Source: Mesorhizobium sp. AR10 (GTDB lineage: Bacteria; Pseudomonadota; Alphaproteobacteria; Rhizobiales; Rhizobiaceae). From it: a stretch of 64,000 nt of DNA. The translations under genes and the position numbers were made by a program. The stretch is from the NCBI RefSeq assembly GCF_024746795.1, contig NZ_CP080524.1, forward strand, positions 1,900,001 through 1,964,000, in the 5' to 3' direction. Positions 38,068 through 46,974 of the stretch are shown here, piece after piece (positions within the stretch are counted from its first letter, which is position 1; each line of letters opens with the position of its first letter). Under the pieces are notes generated by a model. That model worked only from the letters and a program-made list of their open reading frames with translations. It was not told the DNA's origin and made no database searches.

Positions 38068-39092
38068 GCCGTCAGCTCAACAGTGGCTCGGCCAAGCAGC
38101 GGCTCGGCGTCGAGGCCGATATGCGCATCGAGCAGCGAGCGCGTGTAGGCGTGGCGCGGAACATTGACGATTTGCGCCGTCGCACCGATTTCGACTAACT
38201 CGCCATGCCGGAACACGGCGATGCGTTCGGCAAGCTCGGAGGCCAGTGCGATGTCGTGGCTGATGAACAGCAGCGTCATGCCGTCCTCGGCCACCAAGTG
38301 CCGGATCAGTGCTGCGATGTCGGCCTGCACGATGGTGTCCAGCGCACTGGTGGCCTCATCTGCGATCAGCAGTTTCGGACCGGCAGCAATCGCGGCGGCG
38401 ATCGCCACGCGCTGCTTCTGGCCGCCGGAAAGCTGGTGCGGAAAGGCGCGCATGGTGGCGTCCGGATCGGGCAAGCGGACACGTTCGAGTAGCTCTCTAG
38501 CCTTCGCGTAGGCGTTCGGCCAACCTAGCCCGAGATGGGTATGTACAACTTCGGCGACCTGTTTGCCGACGGCCATCACCGGATCGAGGCTGGACGACGG
38601 ATCCTGGAAGACGAAGCCGATGTCGCGGCCACCGAGGGGGATGTTGTTCGCCCTTGCAGCAGACTTGGATGGTTGGCGATCTGTCACGCCCCCCTCTGTC
38701 CTGCCGGACATCTCCCCCTCAAGTGGGGAGATTGCGCCCTCATCGTCGCTTTCGCCAATCACCAAGGTTGCAGGAGGGGAGCCAACAGCGAAACTCCCAA
38801 TCTCCCCCCTTGAGGGGGAGATGTCCGGCAGGACAGAGGGGGGTGCCCTGGCACCCAATGTTGGTGGCGGCCGCAAGGACCACTCAATGCTTCCGCTGAT
38901 CACGGACGACGCCGCCGGCAACAGCCCGGCAATGGCCAGCGCCAGCGTGCTCTTGCCCGAACCGCTCTCGCCGATGATGGCGAGCCGCTCGCCGGCAGCG
39001 ACATCGAAGCTGATGGTCTTCAGCGCCGTAACGTCGCTGCCATCGCGGCGGTAGGTGACCGTCAGGTCGCGGATGGAAAGCAGCGCCGTCAC
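38064..39092 (-). CDS. Dipeptide/oligopeptide ABC transporter ATP-binding protein (DppD/OppD-like) with repeat-encoded insertion
   Basis: 342 residues from a GTG at 39092 that overlaps the permease stop (GTGA). Walker A GESGSGKST at 41-49, Q-loop VFQDPSSSLDP at 161-171, signature LSGGQKQR, Walker B LLIADEATSALD. Between Walker A and the Q-loop lies an extra stretch of roughly 70-80 residues (about 72-152), of which 83-135 are translated from the palindromic repeat at 38689-38844. That part is rich in Pro, Ser, Gly and Glu and looks unstructured. Without it the length fits the family (about 270). The frame is open throughout and all catalytic motifs remain, so the protein may be functional. 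Confidence 0.85.
   Translation of the reverse strand: MTALLSIRDLTVTYRRDGSDVTALKTISFDVAAGERLAIIGESGSGKSTLALAIAGLLPAASSVISGSIEWSLRPPPTLGARAPPSVLPDISPSRGEIGSFAVGSPPATLVIGESDDEGAISPLEGEMSGRTEGGVTDRQPSKSAARANNIPLGGRDIGFVFQDPSSSLDPVMAVGKQVAEVVHTHLGLGWPNAYAKARELLERVRLPDPDATMRAFPHQLSGGQKQRVAIAAAIAAGPKLLIADEATSALDTIVQADIAALIRHLVAEDGMTLLFISHDIALASELAERIAVFRHGELVEIGATAQIVNVPRHAYTRSLLDAHIGLDAEPLLGRATVELTA
38689..38844. repeat. Palindromic dispersed repeat, copy 2, inside an ATPase gene
   Basis: Left arm at 38689-38733 and right arm at 38799-38844 are inverted copies of one another with one mismatch in about 45 bases. Each arm also contains its own small palindrome (CTCCCCCTCAAGTGGGGAG in the left arm). 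The 65-base centre differs from the other copies except for a CGCCAAT motif. It is read in frame by the DppD-like gene. Confidence 0.9.
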
Positions 39093-39919
39093 GACAGGCT
39101 CCTTCGCACCGCCGTCGTCTCGACGACGCCTTCGCCGGCGAGATAGACGCCGAGCACCGTCATCACCAGCGCAATGCCCGGAATGATGGACAGGAACGGC
39201 GCGGTGCGCAACACGGCGCGACCCTCGGCGATCATGCCGCCCCATGTCACCCGGTTGGGGTCGCCAAGGCCGAGAAACGAAAGGGCTGCTTCGGTGAGGA
39301 TCGCGGCGGCGACGATCACCGACGACAATGCCAGCACCGGCGGCAATGCGTTGGGCAGCACCTCGCGAAAGGCGATCGCCAGCGGATGCATGCCGATGAC
39401 ACGGGCGCCGGCGACAAAGTCGCGCTCGCGGATGGACAGCACTTCGGCGCGCGCCACACGCGCCGGTCCGGTCCAGGCGCCAAGCGCAATCGCCGCGACG
39501 ACGACGCCGAGCGATGGGCCGACGACACTGACGAAGGCCAGGGCCAGCAGGAAGCTCGGCACCGTCTGGAAAGCGTCGGTGATGCGCATCAGCACCTCGT
39601 CGACGAGGCCGCCGGCAAAGCCGGCCAGCGTGCCGACTACCGCACCTATCACAAGAGCCGCGGCTGCCGCCGCCAACCCGACCGCAAGCGAGGTGCGGGC
39701 GCCGTGGAAAAGCTCGGCCAGCACATCGCGACCGAGCCTGTCGGTGCCGAGCGGCAGCGACCAGTCCTGAAACGGCGGCAGAAGCGCCGGCCCGGCAATG
39801 GCTTGCGGGTCGCCGGGAAAGAACAGCGATGCCGACAGCGCTATCGCAAACAGCGCGGCCAGGATGACCGCGCCGGCGACAGCCTCCGGCGTGCGCAGGA
39901 AGCGGGCAAGCGGGTTCAA
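39089..39919 (-). CDS. Dipeptide/oligopeptide ABC transporter permease (DppC-like)
   Basis: 276 residues from a TTG at 39919 overlapping the stop of the other permease gene (TTGA). Contains the family start LGTDRLGRDVLAEL near residue 55 and the loop ARAEVLSIRERDFVAGARVIG near residue 135. Six predicted membrane segments. Much longer upstream open frame (to 40729) is antisense-like noise within the neighbouring permease gene. Confidence 0.88.
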   Translation of the reverse strand: MNPLARFLRTPEAVAGAVILAALFAIALSASLFFPGDPQAIAGPALLPPFQDWSLPLGTDRLGRDVLAELFHGARTSLAVGLAAAAAALVIGAVVGTLAGFAGGLVDEVLMRITDAFQTVPSFLLALAFVSVVGPSLGVVVAAIALGAWTGPARVARAEVLSIRERDFVAGARVIGMHPLAIAFREVLPNALPPVLALSSVIVAAAILTEAALSFLGLGDPNRVTWGGMIAEGRAVLRTAPFLSIIPGIALVMTVLGVYLAGEGVVETTAVRRSLS

Positions 39920-40902
39920 GCGCCGGCCTCGCTGGCGCCGACGCGCGGATCGAGGAAGGCGTAGGCGATGTCGACGAGAAGGTTGATGACGATGACCAGA
40001 ACGGCGCTGACGAGGATGACGCCGAGCAGCAGCGGCGTGTCGCGTCCTCCCACCGCTTCCTGCGCCAGCCGGCCAAGGCCGGGCACGGCAAAGACACTCT
40101 CGATGACGACGCTGCCGCCCAGCATCTGCGCCGATTGCAGCCCGAGCATGGTGACCAGCGGCAGGAGTGCGTTGCGGGCGACGTGGGCGAGCACGATGCG
40201 GCGGCGCGACAACCCCCTGGCGCGTGTGGCGAGGACAAAATCCTGCCGCCAGACCTCGGCCATGCCGGCCCGCATCATTCGCAGATAGAGTGCCAGATAA
40301 ATGAAGCCCAGCGCCGACACCGGCAGGACGAGGTGGCTGGCAATATCGGCAGCGCGGTCGATGCCGGTCTTGCTCGACGCGATGCTCTCGATGCCGCCGA
40401 TCGGAAACCAGCGCAGATCGACGGCGAAGACGACGATCAGTACCAGCCCGAGCCAGAAGCCCGGCACGGCATAGAGGGCCAACGAGCCGATCGACAGGAA
40501 GCGGTCGCGAAAACTGCCGGGTCTGGCGCCGGCATAGATGCCGAGCGCCGAGCCGAGGCCGAAGGAGAGCGCGGTGGCGCTGCCCATCAAAAGCAGCGTG
40601 TTGGGCAGGCGTTCGAGGATCACGTCGCGGATCGGCCGCGAGAAGGTGACCGACTGGCCGAGGTCGAGATGCAGCAGCGCCCAGAGATAGTTGGCGAGCC
40701 GCGTCAATTCCGACTGGTCGAGGCCCCAACGATGGCGCAGCAATTCGATCATGCCGGCGTCACCGCCGGTCGAGACGATATAGGCGTCGACCGCGTCGCC
40801 GGGTGCCAATTCCAGCAGCAGGAAGGTGCCGATTATGACGATCAGCAGCACGAAGATGCTGCCGACGAGACGGCGGCGGAGGAGGGTGAGGGCGCGGGTC
40901 AT
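39916..40902 (-). CDS. Dipeptide/oligopeptide ABC transporter permease (DppB-like)
   Basis: 328 residues from MTRALTLLRRR. N-terminal membrane segment, then the long periplasmic loop of DppB-type permeases (RHRWGLDQSELTRLANYLWALLHLDLG) and the cytoplasmic loop DFVLATRARGLSRRRI. The frame is open further upstream into the repeat at 40951-41105, but family similarity begins here. First permease of the peptide importer. Confidence 0.9.
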   Translation of the reverse strand: MTRALTLLRRRLVGSIFVLLIVIIGTFLLLELAPGDAVDAYIVSTGGDAGMIELLRHRWGLDQSELTRLANYLWALLHLDLGQSVTFSRPIRDVILERLPNTLLLMGSATALSFGLGSALGIYAGARPGSFRDRFLSIGSLALYAVPGFWLGLVLIVVFAVDLRWFPIGGIESIASSKTGIDRAADIASHLVLPVSALGFIYLALYLRMMRAGMAEVWRQDFVLATRARGLSRRRIVLAHVARNALLPLVTMLGLQSAQMLGGSVVIESVFAVPGLGRLAQEAVGGRDTPLLLGVILVSAVLVIVINLLVDIAYAFLDPRVGASEAGA

Positions 40903-40950
40903 GCGGGTCTCGGCAGCGCCAGGCGACAGAAGGAAATGTTGCGCCCAGGC

Positions 40951-41105
40951 ACCCCCCTCAGTCCTGCCGGACATCTCCCCCTCAGGGGGGGAGATCGGAA
41001 GTCATCGGCGATTTCGCCAATCTTCGCTGAAAGCGGATGAGCCAACGTCGCGGCCAGCCAATCTCCCCCCTTGAGGGGGAGATGTCCGGCAGGACAGAGG
41101 GGGGC
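40951..41105. repeat. Palindromic dispersed repeat, copy 3
   Basis: Same structure as copy 2: outer arms CCCCCCTCAGTCCTGCCGGACAT and complement ATGTCCGGCAGGACAGAGGGGGG around inner CTCCCCC palindromes and a variable centre with CGCCAAT. It lies between the peptide-binding-protein gene and the first permease gene, the same relative place as copy 1 in the amine operon. The rest of the gap 40903-41160 holds no gene. Confidence 0.9.
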
Positions 41106-41160
41106 CTCGTAGAGCTCAACGTCTACGATGATTTCGCGAATTTTCATCCGCGCGAGTGTG

Positions 41161-42771
41161 TCACGATTCCAAATACGTGTCCGCCCAGTTCGAGACCGCC
41201 CAGCGCGGGTTGTTGGCGATATTGCCGACCGTATCGCGCGCGACGCTGATAAAACTCCATTCGGCGACGTTGATCAGCGGCAGGTCGGCAGCGACCTTTT
41301 TCTGGAACTCCTTGTAGAGCTCGGTGCGGGCAGCGGTGTCGAGCGTCTCGGACGCCTTGGCGATGAGGGCGTCGAGATCGTCGTTCTTGTAGCCGCCCTG
41401 GTTGGAGAAGGGCACGCCATCGGGAATGCCGCTCTGCACCAGAATGGTGGTCGAGATCGCCGGGTCGCCACGGAACACCGGCGGCCCGACCGCAAGGTCG
41501 AAGGCGTGGTCGGTGTAGACGGCCTTGATGTGCGCGGGCGAGTCGTTGTTGACCAGCTCGGCGTCGATGCCGATGGCAGCCAGCGCCTGGCGCAGATAGT
41601 CGCCGAACTGCTTGGTCTCGTTGAAATAGGGCGCCGGCAAGAGCTTGAGCGAAAAGCGGTTGCCGTCGGCGCCTTTCTTGTAGCCGGCCTCGTCGAGCAA
41701 GGTGTTGGCCTTGGCCACGTCGAAGGCATAGGTCGGCACATCGGCGGTGTAGAATTGCGGATCGTTTTTCGGCACCGGGCCGGTGGCTGCGGCGGCATAG
41801 CCGAGGAACACCGTCTTGACGACGAAATCCTTGTCGATGGCGTGCGCGATCGCCTGACGCACCTTGAGGTCGGCGAGTTCCTTGCGGCGATGGTTGATCT
41901 CGACGACGAGCTGATAGGTCAGCCCCTCATAGCCCTTGGTGACCACCTTGAGACCCGGCACCTTGGAGATGCGGTCGAGGTCGGCCAGCGGCACGGCGGA
42001 AAAGGCAGCGAGCTGAATCTCTTCGGCCTCGAGCGCGCTGGCCGCCGAGGTGCGGTCAGGCAGCACCTGATAGATGATCTCGTCGAGGTAGGGCTCGTCC
42101 TTGCCCCAATAGTCGGGGTTCTTCGCCAGCCGGTAATATTCGCCGGCCTTATATTCGGCGAATTTGAATGGCCCGGTGCCGACCGGCGCATTGTTGGCCG
42201 GGTTCGTGGCAATGTCGCCGGTCTCGTAGATGTGCTTGGGCACCACGCTGCTCAGCGCCGGTAGCGCGTTGCGGATGAGCTGGAACGGCGTCGGCTTGGC
42301 GAATTTGAACACGGCGGTCTGTTCGTCCGGCGTGTCGACGGCAGCCAGATCCTTGAACACGGTGCGGCCAAGATTCTGCAGCGGCTTCCAGATCTGCAGC
42401 GCCGAGAAGGCGACGTCGGCGGAGGTGAAGGGCTTGCCGTCATGCCATTTGACGCCTTCGCGCAATTTGAACGTCACCGACAGGCCGTCGGCCGCACCTT
42501 CCCAGCTGAGCGCCAGCCGCGGTTCGAGCCCGTCCTTGCCGTCGAAGGAGGCCTCGGCCAATGTCTCTACGATCTTGCTGGAGATGAAGAACACGCCGTT
42601 GGAGGCGACGATCGCCGGGTTGAGATTGCGCGGCTCGGAATCGGCGGCGACGACCAGCCGGCCTCCCTTTTTCGGCGTCTGCGCCCAGCCGATCGTCGGC
42701 ATGGCGGTGGAGGCCAGCAGCAATGCCGAACCGGCAAGCACCGTGCGCCTGGAAATCGTGAAATCTGACAT
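41161..42771 (-). CDS. Dipeptide/oligopeptide-binding protein of ABC transporter (family 5)
   Basis: 536 residues from MSDFTISRRTVLAG. The twin-arginine motif SRRTVLAG and hydrophobic stretch, cleaved after GWA near residue 29, point to Tat export. Family 5 markers: RNLNPAI near the mature start, KLREGVKWHDGKPFTSADV, and GTGPFKF. First gene of the leftward operon (binding protein, two permeases, two ATPases, ATC-hydrolase-like). Divergent from an M24 peptidase gene. Confidence 0.9.
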   Translation of the reverse strand: MSDFTISRRTVLAGSALLLASTAMPTIGWAQTPKKGGRLVVAADSEPRNLNPAIVASNGVFFISSKIVETLAEASFDGKDGLEPRLALSWEGAADGLSVTFKLREGVKWHDGKPFTSADVAFSALQIWKPLQNLGRTVFKDLAAVDTPDEQTAVFKFAKPTPFQLIRNALPALSSVVPKHIYETGDIATNPANNAPVGTGPFKFAEYKAGEYYRLAKNPDYWGKDEPYLDEIIYQVLPDRTSAASALEAEEIQLAAFSAVPLADLDRISKVPGLKVVTKGYEGLTYQLVVEINHRRKELADLKVRQAIAHAIDKDFVVKTVFLGYAAAATGPVPKNDPQFYTADVPTYAFDVAKANTLLDEAGYKKGADGNRFSLKLLPAPYFNETKQFGDYLRQALAAIGIDAELVNNDSPAHIKAVYTDHAFDLAVGPPVFRGDPAISTTILVQSGIPDGVPFSNQGGYKNDDLDALIAKASETLDTAARTELYKEFQKKVAADLPLINVAEWSFISVARDTVGNIANNPRWAVSNWADTYLES

Positions 42772-42960
42772 GATCGAACTCCGTCCTCTCCGCGACCCGG
42801 CCGGGTGCGCCAGTACCCCTCGGACGCTCGCGAGCATCCTTGCACCAGGGGATTATGGGCTTTGCTGAGGGTTTCGCCAGAGACGGAATTGGCGCATCCT
42901 GGCGTGGCTTTGAAAATTTCGTCCGCTGGACCAGTTGCAGGAAGCGGTTCAATGCACTTT

Positions 42961-42977
42961 TTCTGGTAGGACCAGAA
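42961..42977. promoter_or_regulatory. FadR-type palindrome TTCTGGT-AGG-ACCAGAA
   Basis: A perfect 7-bp inverted repeat with a 3-base centre, matching the TGGT-N3-ACCA pattern of FadR-subfamily operators. It lies in the 376-base region between the divergent peptide-binding-protein and peptidase genes. A half-copy (GCTGGACCAGTT) lies at 42925-42936. No gene was found in 42772-43147. Confidence 0.6.
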
Positions 42978-43035
42978 ACGTCTAGTATGGCGGCGCGAAG
43001 CGAAGGAATGGGCTAGCGAGGCCTGTCTGACCTAT

Positions 43036-43052
43036 TTCTGGCTGGACCAGAC
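43036..43052. promoter_or_regulatory. FadR-type palindrome, second copy
   Basis: TTCTGGCTGGACCAGAC matches the first copy at 14 of 17 positions with identical spacing, 59 bases further towards the peptidase gene. Two operators in a divergent promoter region suggest control of both genes by one GntR/FadR-type protein, which is not encoded next to them. Confidence 0.55.
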
Positions 43053-43147
43053 CGGGCGAAATGGTGCAGATTTGATCGACAGCCAGAAGATCAGACCATA
43101 ACAGCCGGCGATCCGACCGACCGGCTGGCGAATTCAGGGAGAGAGAG

Positions 43148-44338
43148 ATGAACGTCGTCCCGGGCAAGACTGCCGTCAGCAACATACCGTTCGACCACGC
43201 GAGGGTGGACCGGCTGATGGAAGAGGCTGGCATCGACGTGCTGCTCGCCACCTCCAAGCACAACACGCAGTATCTGCTTGGCGGCTACAAGTTCATCTTC
43301 TTCGCTGCCATGGATGCGATCGGCCACAGCCGCTACCTGCCTGTCGTCGTCTACGAGAAGGGCGGGCCGGATCATGCCGCCTATATCGGCAACCGGATGG
43401 AGGGCGCAGAGCACCAGAACAATCCGTTCTGGACGCCGACGCTGCATGCCGCATGCTGGGGCACGCTGGACGCCGCCAATCTCGCCGTCGAACACCTGAC
43501 GAAAATCGGCAAGGGCAATGCGCGCATCGGCATCGAGCCAAGTTTTCTGCCGTCGGATGCCTACACGCTGATCCGCAAGGCGCTGCCGGACGCCAAGCTT
43601 ATCGACGCGACCGACATGCTGGAGCGCATGCGCGCCATCAAGACGGATGCGGAGCTGGAGAAGCTGCGCATCGCCTCCGAACTGATCACCGATTCCATGC
43701 TGGCGACCATTGGCTGGGCGCATGAAGGCACGACCAAGGCGGAGATCATCGAACAGCTCAGGCGCGAGGAGACCAATCGCGGCGCGCATTTCGAGTACTG
43801 CTTGGTGACGCTGGGTGCCAGCCACAACCGCGCCGCCTCGCCGCAGGCGTGGAAGCAGGGCGAGGTGATGTCGATCGATTCCGGTGGCAACTATCACGGC
43901 TATATCGGCGATCTCTGCCGGATGGGCATTCTGGGTGAACCGGATGCCGAGCTCGAAGATCTTTTGGCCGAGGTTGAGACGGTGCAGCAGGCAGCTTTCT
44001 CAAAGGTGAAGGCGGGCACGCTGGGCGGCGACATGATTTCTTATGCCGAGGGCGTGCTGAAGAAATCCAAGGTCTCGCCCTATGCCGATTTCTTCGCCCA
44101 CGGCATGGGGCTGATCACGCATGAGGCACCTTTCCTGATGACCAACCACCCAGTGACGTATGAAGGCACGTATGCGGCAAAGGCGCTGGAGAAAAACATG
44201 GTGCTGTCAGTCGAAACGACCATGCTTCACCCGACGCGCGGCTTCATCAAGCTGGAGGACACGCTGGCTGTGACTGAGACCGGCTATGTGATGTTCGGTG
44301 ACCGGGGAAGGGGATGGAACAGGGGTGCTTTTTCATAG
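43148..44338 (+). CDS. M24 family metallopeptidase (Xaa-Pro dipeptidase-like)
   Basis: 396 residues, no signal peptide. N-terminal creatinase-like domain to about 170, then the pita-bread domain with all five metal ligands: Asp in SIDSGG, Asp in GYIGDL, His in FAHGMGL, Glu in SVETT and Glu in IKLEDT. A strong GGGAGAGAGAG ribosome site precedes it. Divergent from the peptide ABC operon and sharing its operators, so it probably cleaves an imported proline-type dipeptide or acts on a related amide. Confidence 0.88.
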   Translation: MNVVPGKTAVSNIPFDHARVDRLMEEAGIDVLLATSKHNTQYLLGGYKFIFFAAMDAIGHSRYLPVVVYEKGGPDHAAYIGNRMEGAEHQNNPFWTPTLHAACWGTLDAANLAVEHLTKIGKGNARIGIEPSFLPSDAYTLIRKALPDAKLIDATDMLERMRAIKTDAELEKLRIASELITDSMLATIGWAHEGTTKAEIIEQLRREETNRGAHFEYCLVTLGASHNRAASPQAWKQGEVMSIDSGGNYHGYIGDLCRMGILGEPDAELEDLLAEVETVQQAAFSKVKAGTLGGDMISYAEGVLKKSKVSPYADFFAHGMGLITHEAPFLMTNHPVTYEGTYAAKALEKNMVLSVETTMLHPTRGFIKLEDTLAVTETGYVMFGDRGRGWNRGAFS

Positions 44339-44367
44339 TCGGATGGCAGCGCGTCCCACAAAGCCCT

Positions 44368-44787
44368 TCATCTCTGGCCAGGCGGCAGTAGCCTGAAATC
44401 CGGCAAATCGCGCAGCGCCAGTTCCGGCCCGGCCGGCGAATAGACGACGAAGAGCTGCATCGGCGCATCGCCGGTGTTCAGCGTCGAATGGAAGCGGCTT
44501 TCCGGTACATAGATGGTGCAGCCGGGGCCGACCTTGGCAACAACCGGATTGCCCTGCTCGTCCTCGACCATCTGCTCGCCATGGCCGGAGATGACGAAGA
44601 TGATTTCCTCCGCACCCGGATGGTTATGTCGGGTGTGGCCCTTGCCGGAGGGCAGGTCGACGACGCCGCCGGAAAAGCGCTCAGCACCGTTCACCTCAGG
44701 CGCGACGGTCAGTGCCAGCCTGCCCCAGTCGAAGCCGAAAGCGCTGACGTCCTTCGGATAGACAAATACCTTGCTGGTGTCGATCAT
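44368..44787 (-). CDS. Cupin domain protein
   Basis: 139 residues. Single cupin barrel with metal motif GHTRHNHPGAEEIIFVISG (His, His, Glu) and the second motif SRFHSTLNTG. The start at 44787 has an AAGGGA site upstream. Last of three leftward genes, 4 bases after the TIM-barrel gene. Function not assignable beyond a small-molecule binding or isomerising role. Confidence 0.82.
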   Translation of the reverse strand: MIDTSKVFVYPKDVSAFGFDWGRLALTVAPEVNGAERFSGGVVDLPSGKGHTRHNHPGAEEIIFVISGHGEQMVEDEQGNPVVAKVGPGCTIYVPESRFHSTLNTGDAPMQLFVVYSPAGPELALRDLPDFRLLPPGQR

Positions 44788-44791
44788 CGTC

Positions 44792-45658
44792 TCATCCCTT
44801 CTTTTTCTTTGTAGCGGTGTTTTGGCCGCCAAGAGCAACGGCCTTGAAATCCGCCGTCTGCCTGGCAATCGCGGCTTCCGCCGGCAGCCGTTCCATCGAG
44901 CTGGCGCCATAAAAACCATGCAGGCCCTTGCAGCGGTCGAGAATGTATCTGGCATCATCCGGCATCGAGATCGGACCGCCATGGCAAAGCAGGATGACAT
45001 CCTTGCGCACCGAGCGAGCGGCATCGGCGATGGCGTCAATTTCGGTCACGCAGTCGTCGAGCGACTTGGCCGATGTCGCGCCGATCGAGCCGCCGGTGGT
45101 GACCCCCATATGGGCGACGACGATGTCGGCGCCGGCCTTGGTCATGGCACGTGCCTCGTCGGGGTTGAACACATAGGGCGTGGTCAGCAGGTCGAGCTTG
45201 TGCGCCTCGGCGATCATGCCGACCTCGAGCCCGAAGCCCATGCCGGTTTCCTCGAAGCTCTGCCGCATCTGGCCGTCGAACAGGCCGATGGTCGGAAAGT
45301 TCTGCACGCCGGAAAAGCCCATCGTCTTCAGCTCGGCCAAAAGCAGCGGCATGATGACGAAGGGATCTGTGCCGTTGACGCCGGCCAGCACCGGCGTCTT
45401 CTTGACCACCGGCAGCACCTCGTAGGCCATCTCCTTGACGATCTCGTTGGCATTGCCGTAGGCGAGCAGGCCGGCGGCCGAGCCACGGCCGGCCATGCGG
45501 TAGCGGCCGGAATTGTAGATGATGATCAGGTCGATGCCGCCGGCTTCTTCGGCCTTGGCCGACAGGCCGGTGCCGGCGCCGCCGCCGACGATCGGCACGC
45601 CGTCGGCGATCATCTTGCGGAATTTTTCCAGGATCTTCTTGCGCGGTATGGCGGCCAT
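44792..45658 (-). CDS. TIM-barrel protein of the PEP-hydrolase-like family (Tm-1 C-terminal counterpart)
   Basis: 288 residues. [31 protein letters not shown] near residues 25-55 and the later [11 protein letters not shown] and LCHGGP segments are typical of the phosphoenolpyruvate-hydrolase-like TIM-barrel family. In plant Tm-1 a related barrel is fused behind a Tm-1-like ATP-binding domain; here the two are adjacent genes, 12 bases apart. Enzymatic activity is unknown. The C-terminus is a run of lysines. Confidence 0.83.
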   Translation of the reverse strand: MAAIPRKKILEKFRKMIADGVPIVGGGAGTGLSAKAEEAGGIDLIIIYNSGRYRMAGRGSAAGLLAYGNANEIVKEMAYEVLPVVKKTPVLAGVNGTDPFVIMPLLLAELKTMGFSGVQNFPTIGLFDGQMRQSFEETGMGFGLEVGMIAEAHKLDLLTTPYVFNPDEARAMTKAGADIVVAHMGVTTGGSIGATSAKSLDDCVTEIDAIADAARSVRKDVILLCHGGPISMPDDARYILDRCKGLHGFYGASSMERLPAEAAIARQTADFKAVALGGQNTATKKKKG

Positions 45659-45670
45659 GGCTTTCGTGTC

Positions 45671-46867
45671 TCACAGTCTGGCGATGTCGAGGAAAGCCGC
45701 TGTTGCAGCCTTGGCGAATTCGGGGTCGTTGATGTGCAGCGGCAAGCGTGTCACGCGGCGAGTGCTGTTCGGCATGATTGTCCGCTCAATGGCTTCGAAG
45801 AGTGCTGCATCGGCCTCAGGGTCGAAGAAGGCGCCGCCTTCGATGTCGAGCGCCGAGACGCCCCTTTCGGGGATGAGGAAACGGACCGGACCGTCGCAGA
45901 GGCTCAGCCTTGTGCCGATCCATTCGCCGATGGCGCGATTCTCTTGCGCTGTCGTGCGCATCAACGTCACGTTCGGATTGTGCTCGTGGAACAGCCGTCC
46001 GCGATATTTCTCCGGAACGGTTGGTCTCGCCCAGAAATTCACCATGTCGAGCGCGCCGACCGAGCCGACATAAGGCAGTCTGGTGCGGGCGATGGCGCCG
46101 AAGCGGTCGTCGGTCGCCGGCAGCACGCCGCCGAACAACAGGTCGCAGACTTCAGTCGTGGTGATGTCGACGACGCCGGAAAGCAGGCCGCTGTCGGCGA
46201 GCTTTTCCATGCTGCGCCCGCCGGTACCGGTGGCGTGGAAAACCATGCAGTCATAGGTCGAACGAAGCTGCTCGGCGATGGCCGTCACGCAAGGCGTGGT
46301 GACCCCGAACATGGTGAGGCCGATCGAGGGTTTGCCGTCGGGCGGCGGCGCCGGTTTCGCCGCCATGCCTGATATTGCCTGGGCGGCGTTGTGCAGCACG
46401 ACACGAGACAGCCGGTTCAAGCCGGCCATGTCGGTCACCGACGGCATCATGACGATATCGGAGACATCGACATAGGGTGCAGTGTCGCCGGAGGCGAGCG
46501 TCGAGACCATGATCTTGGGCAGGCCGAGCGGCAACGTGCGCATGCCGGCGGTGATGATCGAGGTGCCGCCGCCACCGCCAATGCCGATCATGCCTGATAT
46601 GTCAGAGCGCGACTGGACGAACCGGGCGAAGGCGGCGCCCATGGCCGCGACCGCGGTACCGCGATCATCGATGCCCAGCACGGTGCCGCGACCAGCGGGA
46701 TGGTGGTCGGCGACTTCGCTCGCCGCAACGTCGACCCGCACAGTTGCAGCGCGCGTTCCGATATCGACGCGGACAACAGCGGCGCCGGAGGCAGTGATTG
46801 CATCAGCCAGGAAGGCGAGTTCCTCGCCCTTGGTGTCGGCAGTGGCCACCACATAGATGCGCTTCAT
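45671..46867 (-). CDS. Tm-1-like ATP-binding domain protein (UPF0261)
   Basis: 398 residues from MKRIYVVATADTKGEE. Gly-rich motif GIGGGGGTSIITAGMR near residues 96-111 (nucleotide-binding part), DITTTEVCDLLFGG and TGTGGRSMEKL. Family members are widespread in rhizobia with unknown chemistry; the plant homologue binds ATP and blocks a viral replicase. First gene of the three-gene leftward unit with the TIM-barrel and cupin genes, and divergent from a TetR regulator. Confidence 0.85.
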   Translation of the reverse strand: MKRIYVVATADTKGEELAFLADAITASGAAVVRVDIGTRAATVRVDVAASEVADHHPAGRGTVLGIDDRGTAVAAMGAAFARFVQSRSDISGMIGIGGGGGTSIITAGMRTLPLGLPKIMVSTLASGDTAPYVDVSDIVMMPSVTDMAGLNRLSRVVLHNAAQAISGMAAKPAPPPDGKPSIGLTMFGVTTPCVTAIAEQLRSTYDCMVFHATGTGGRSMEKLADSGLLSGVVDITTTEVCDLLFGGVLPATDDRFGAIARTRLPYVGSVGALDMVNFWARPTVPEKYRGRLFHEHNPNVTLMRTTAQENRAIGEWIGTRLSLCDGPVRFLIPERGVSALDIEGGAFFDPEADAALFEAIERTIMPNSTRRVTRLPLHINDPEFAKAATAAFLDIARL

Positions 46868-46974
46868 CGCGTTTCCCCGGTCGTCAGTGCGCTCGACGTT
46901 TCGCCAGCCGCTCTTTGCCCGGCCGTTCGGCACGCAAAGGCCATTGCAATTTTTTGAGACGCGCGTATCGTATT

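Noticed and set aside
38689..38844. CRISPR or insertion sequence explanation for the repeat
   Set aside because: There is a single pair of inverted arms, no regular direct repeat with spacers, and no transposase. The three copies are spread over 13 kb.
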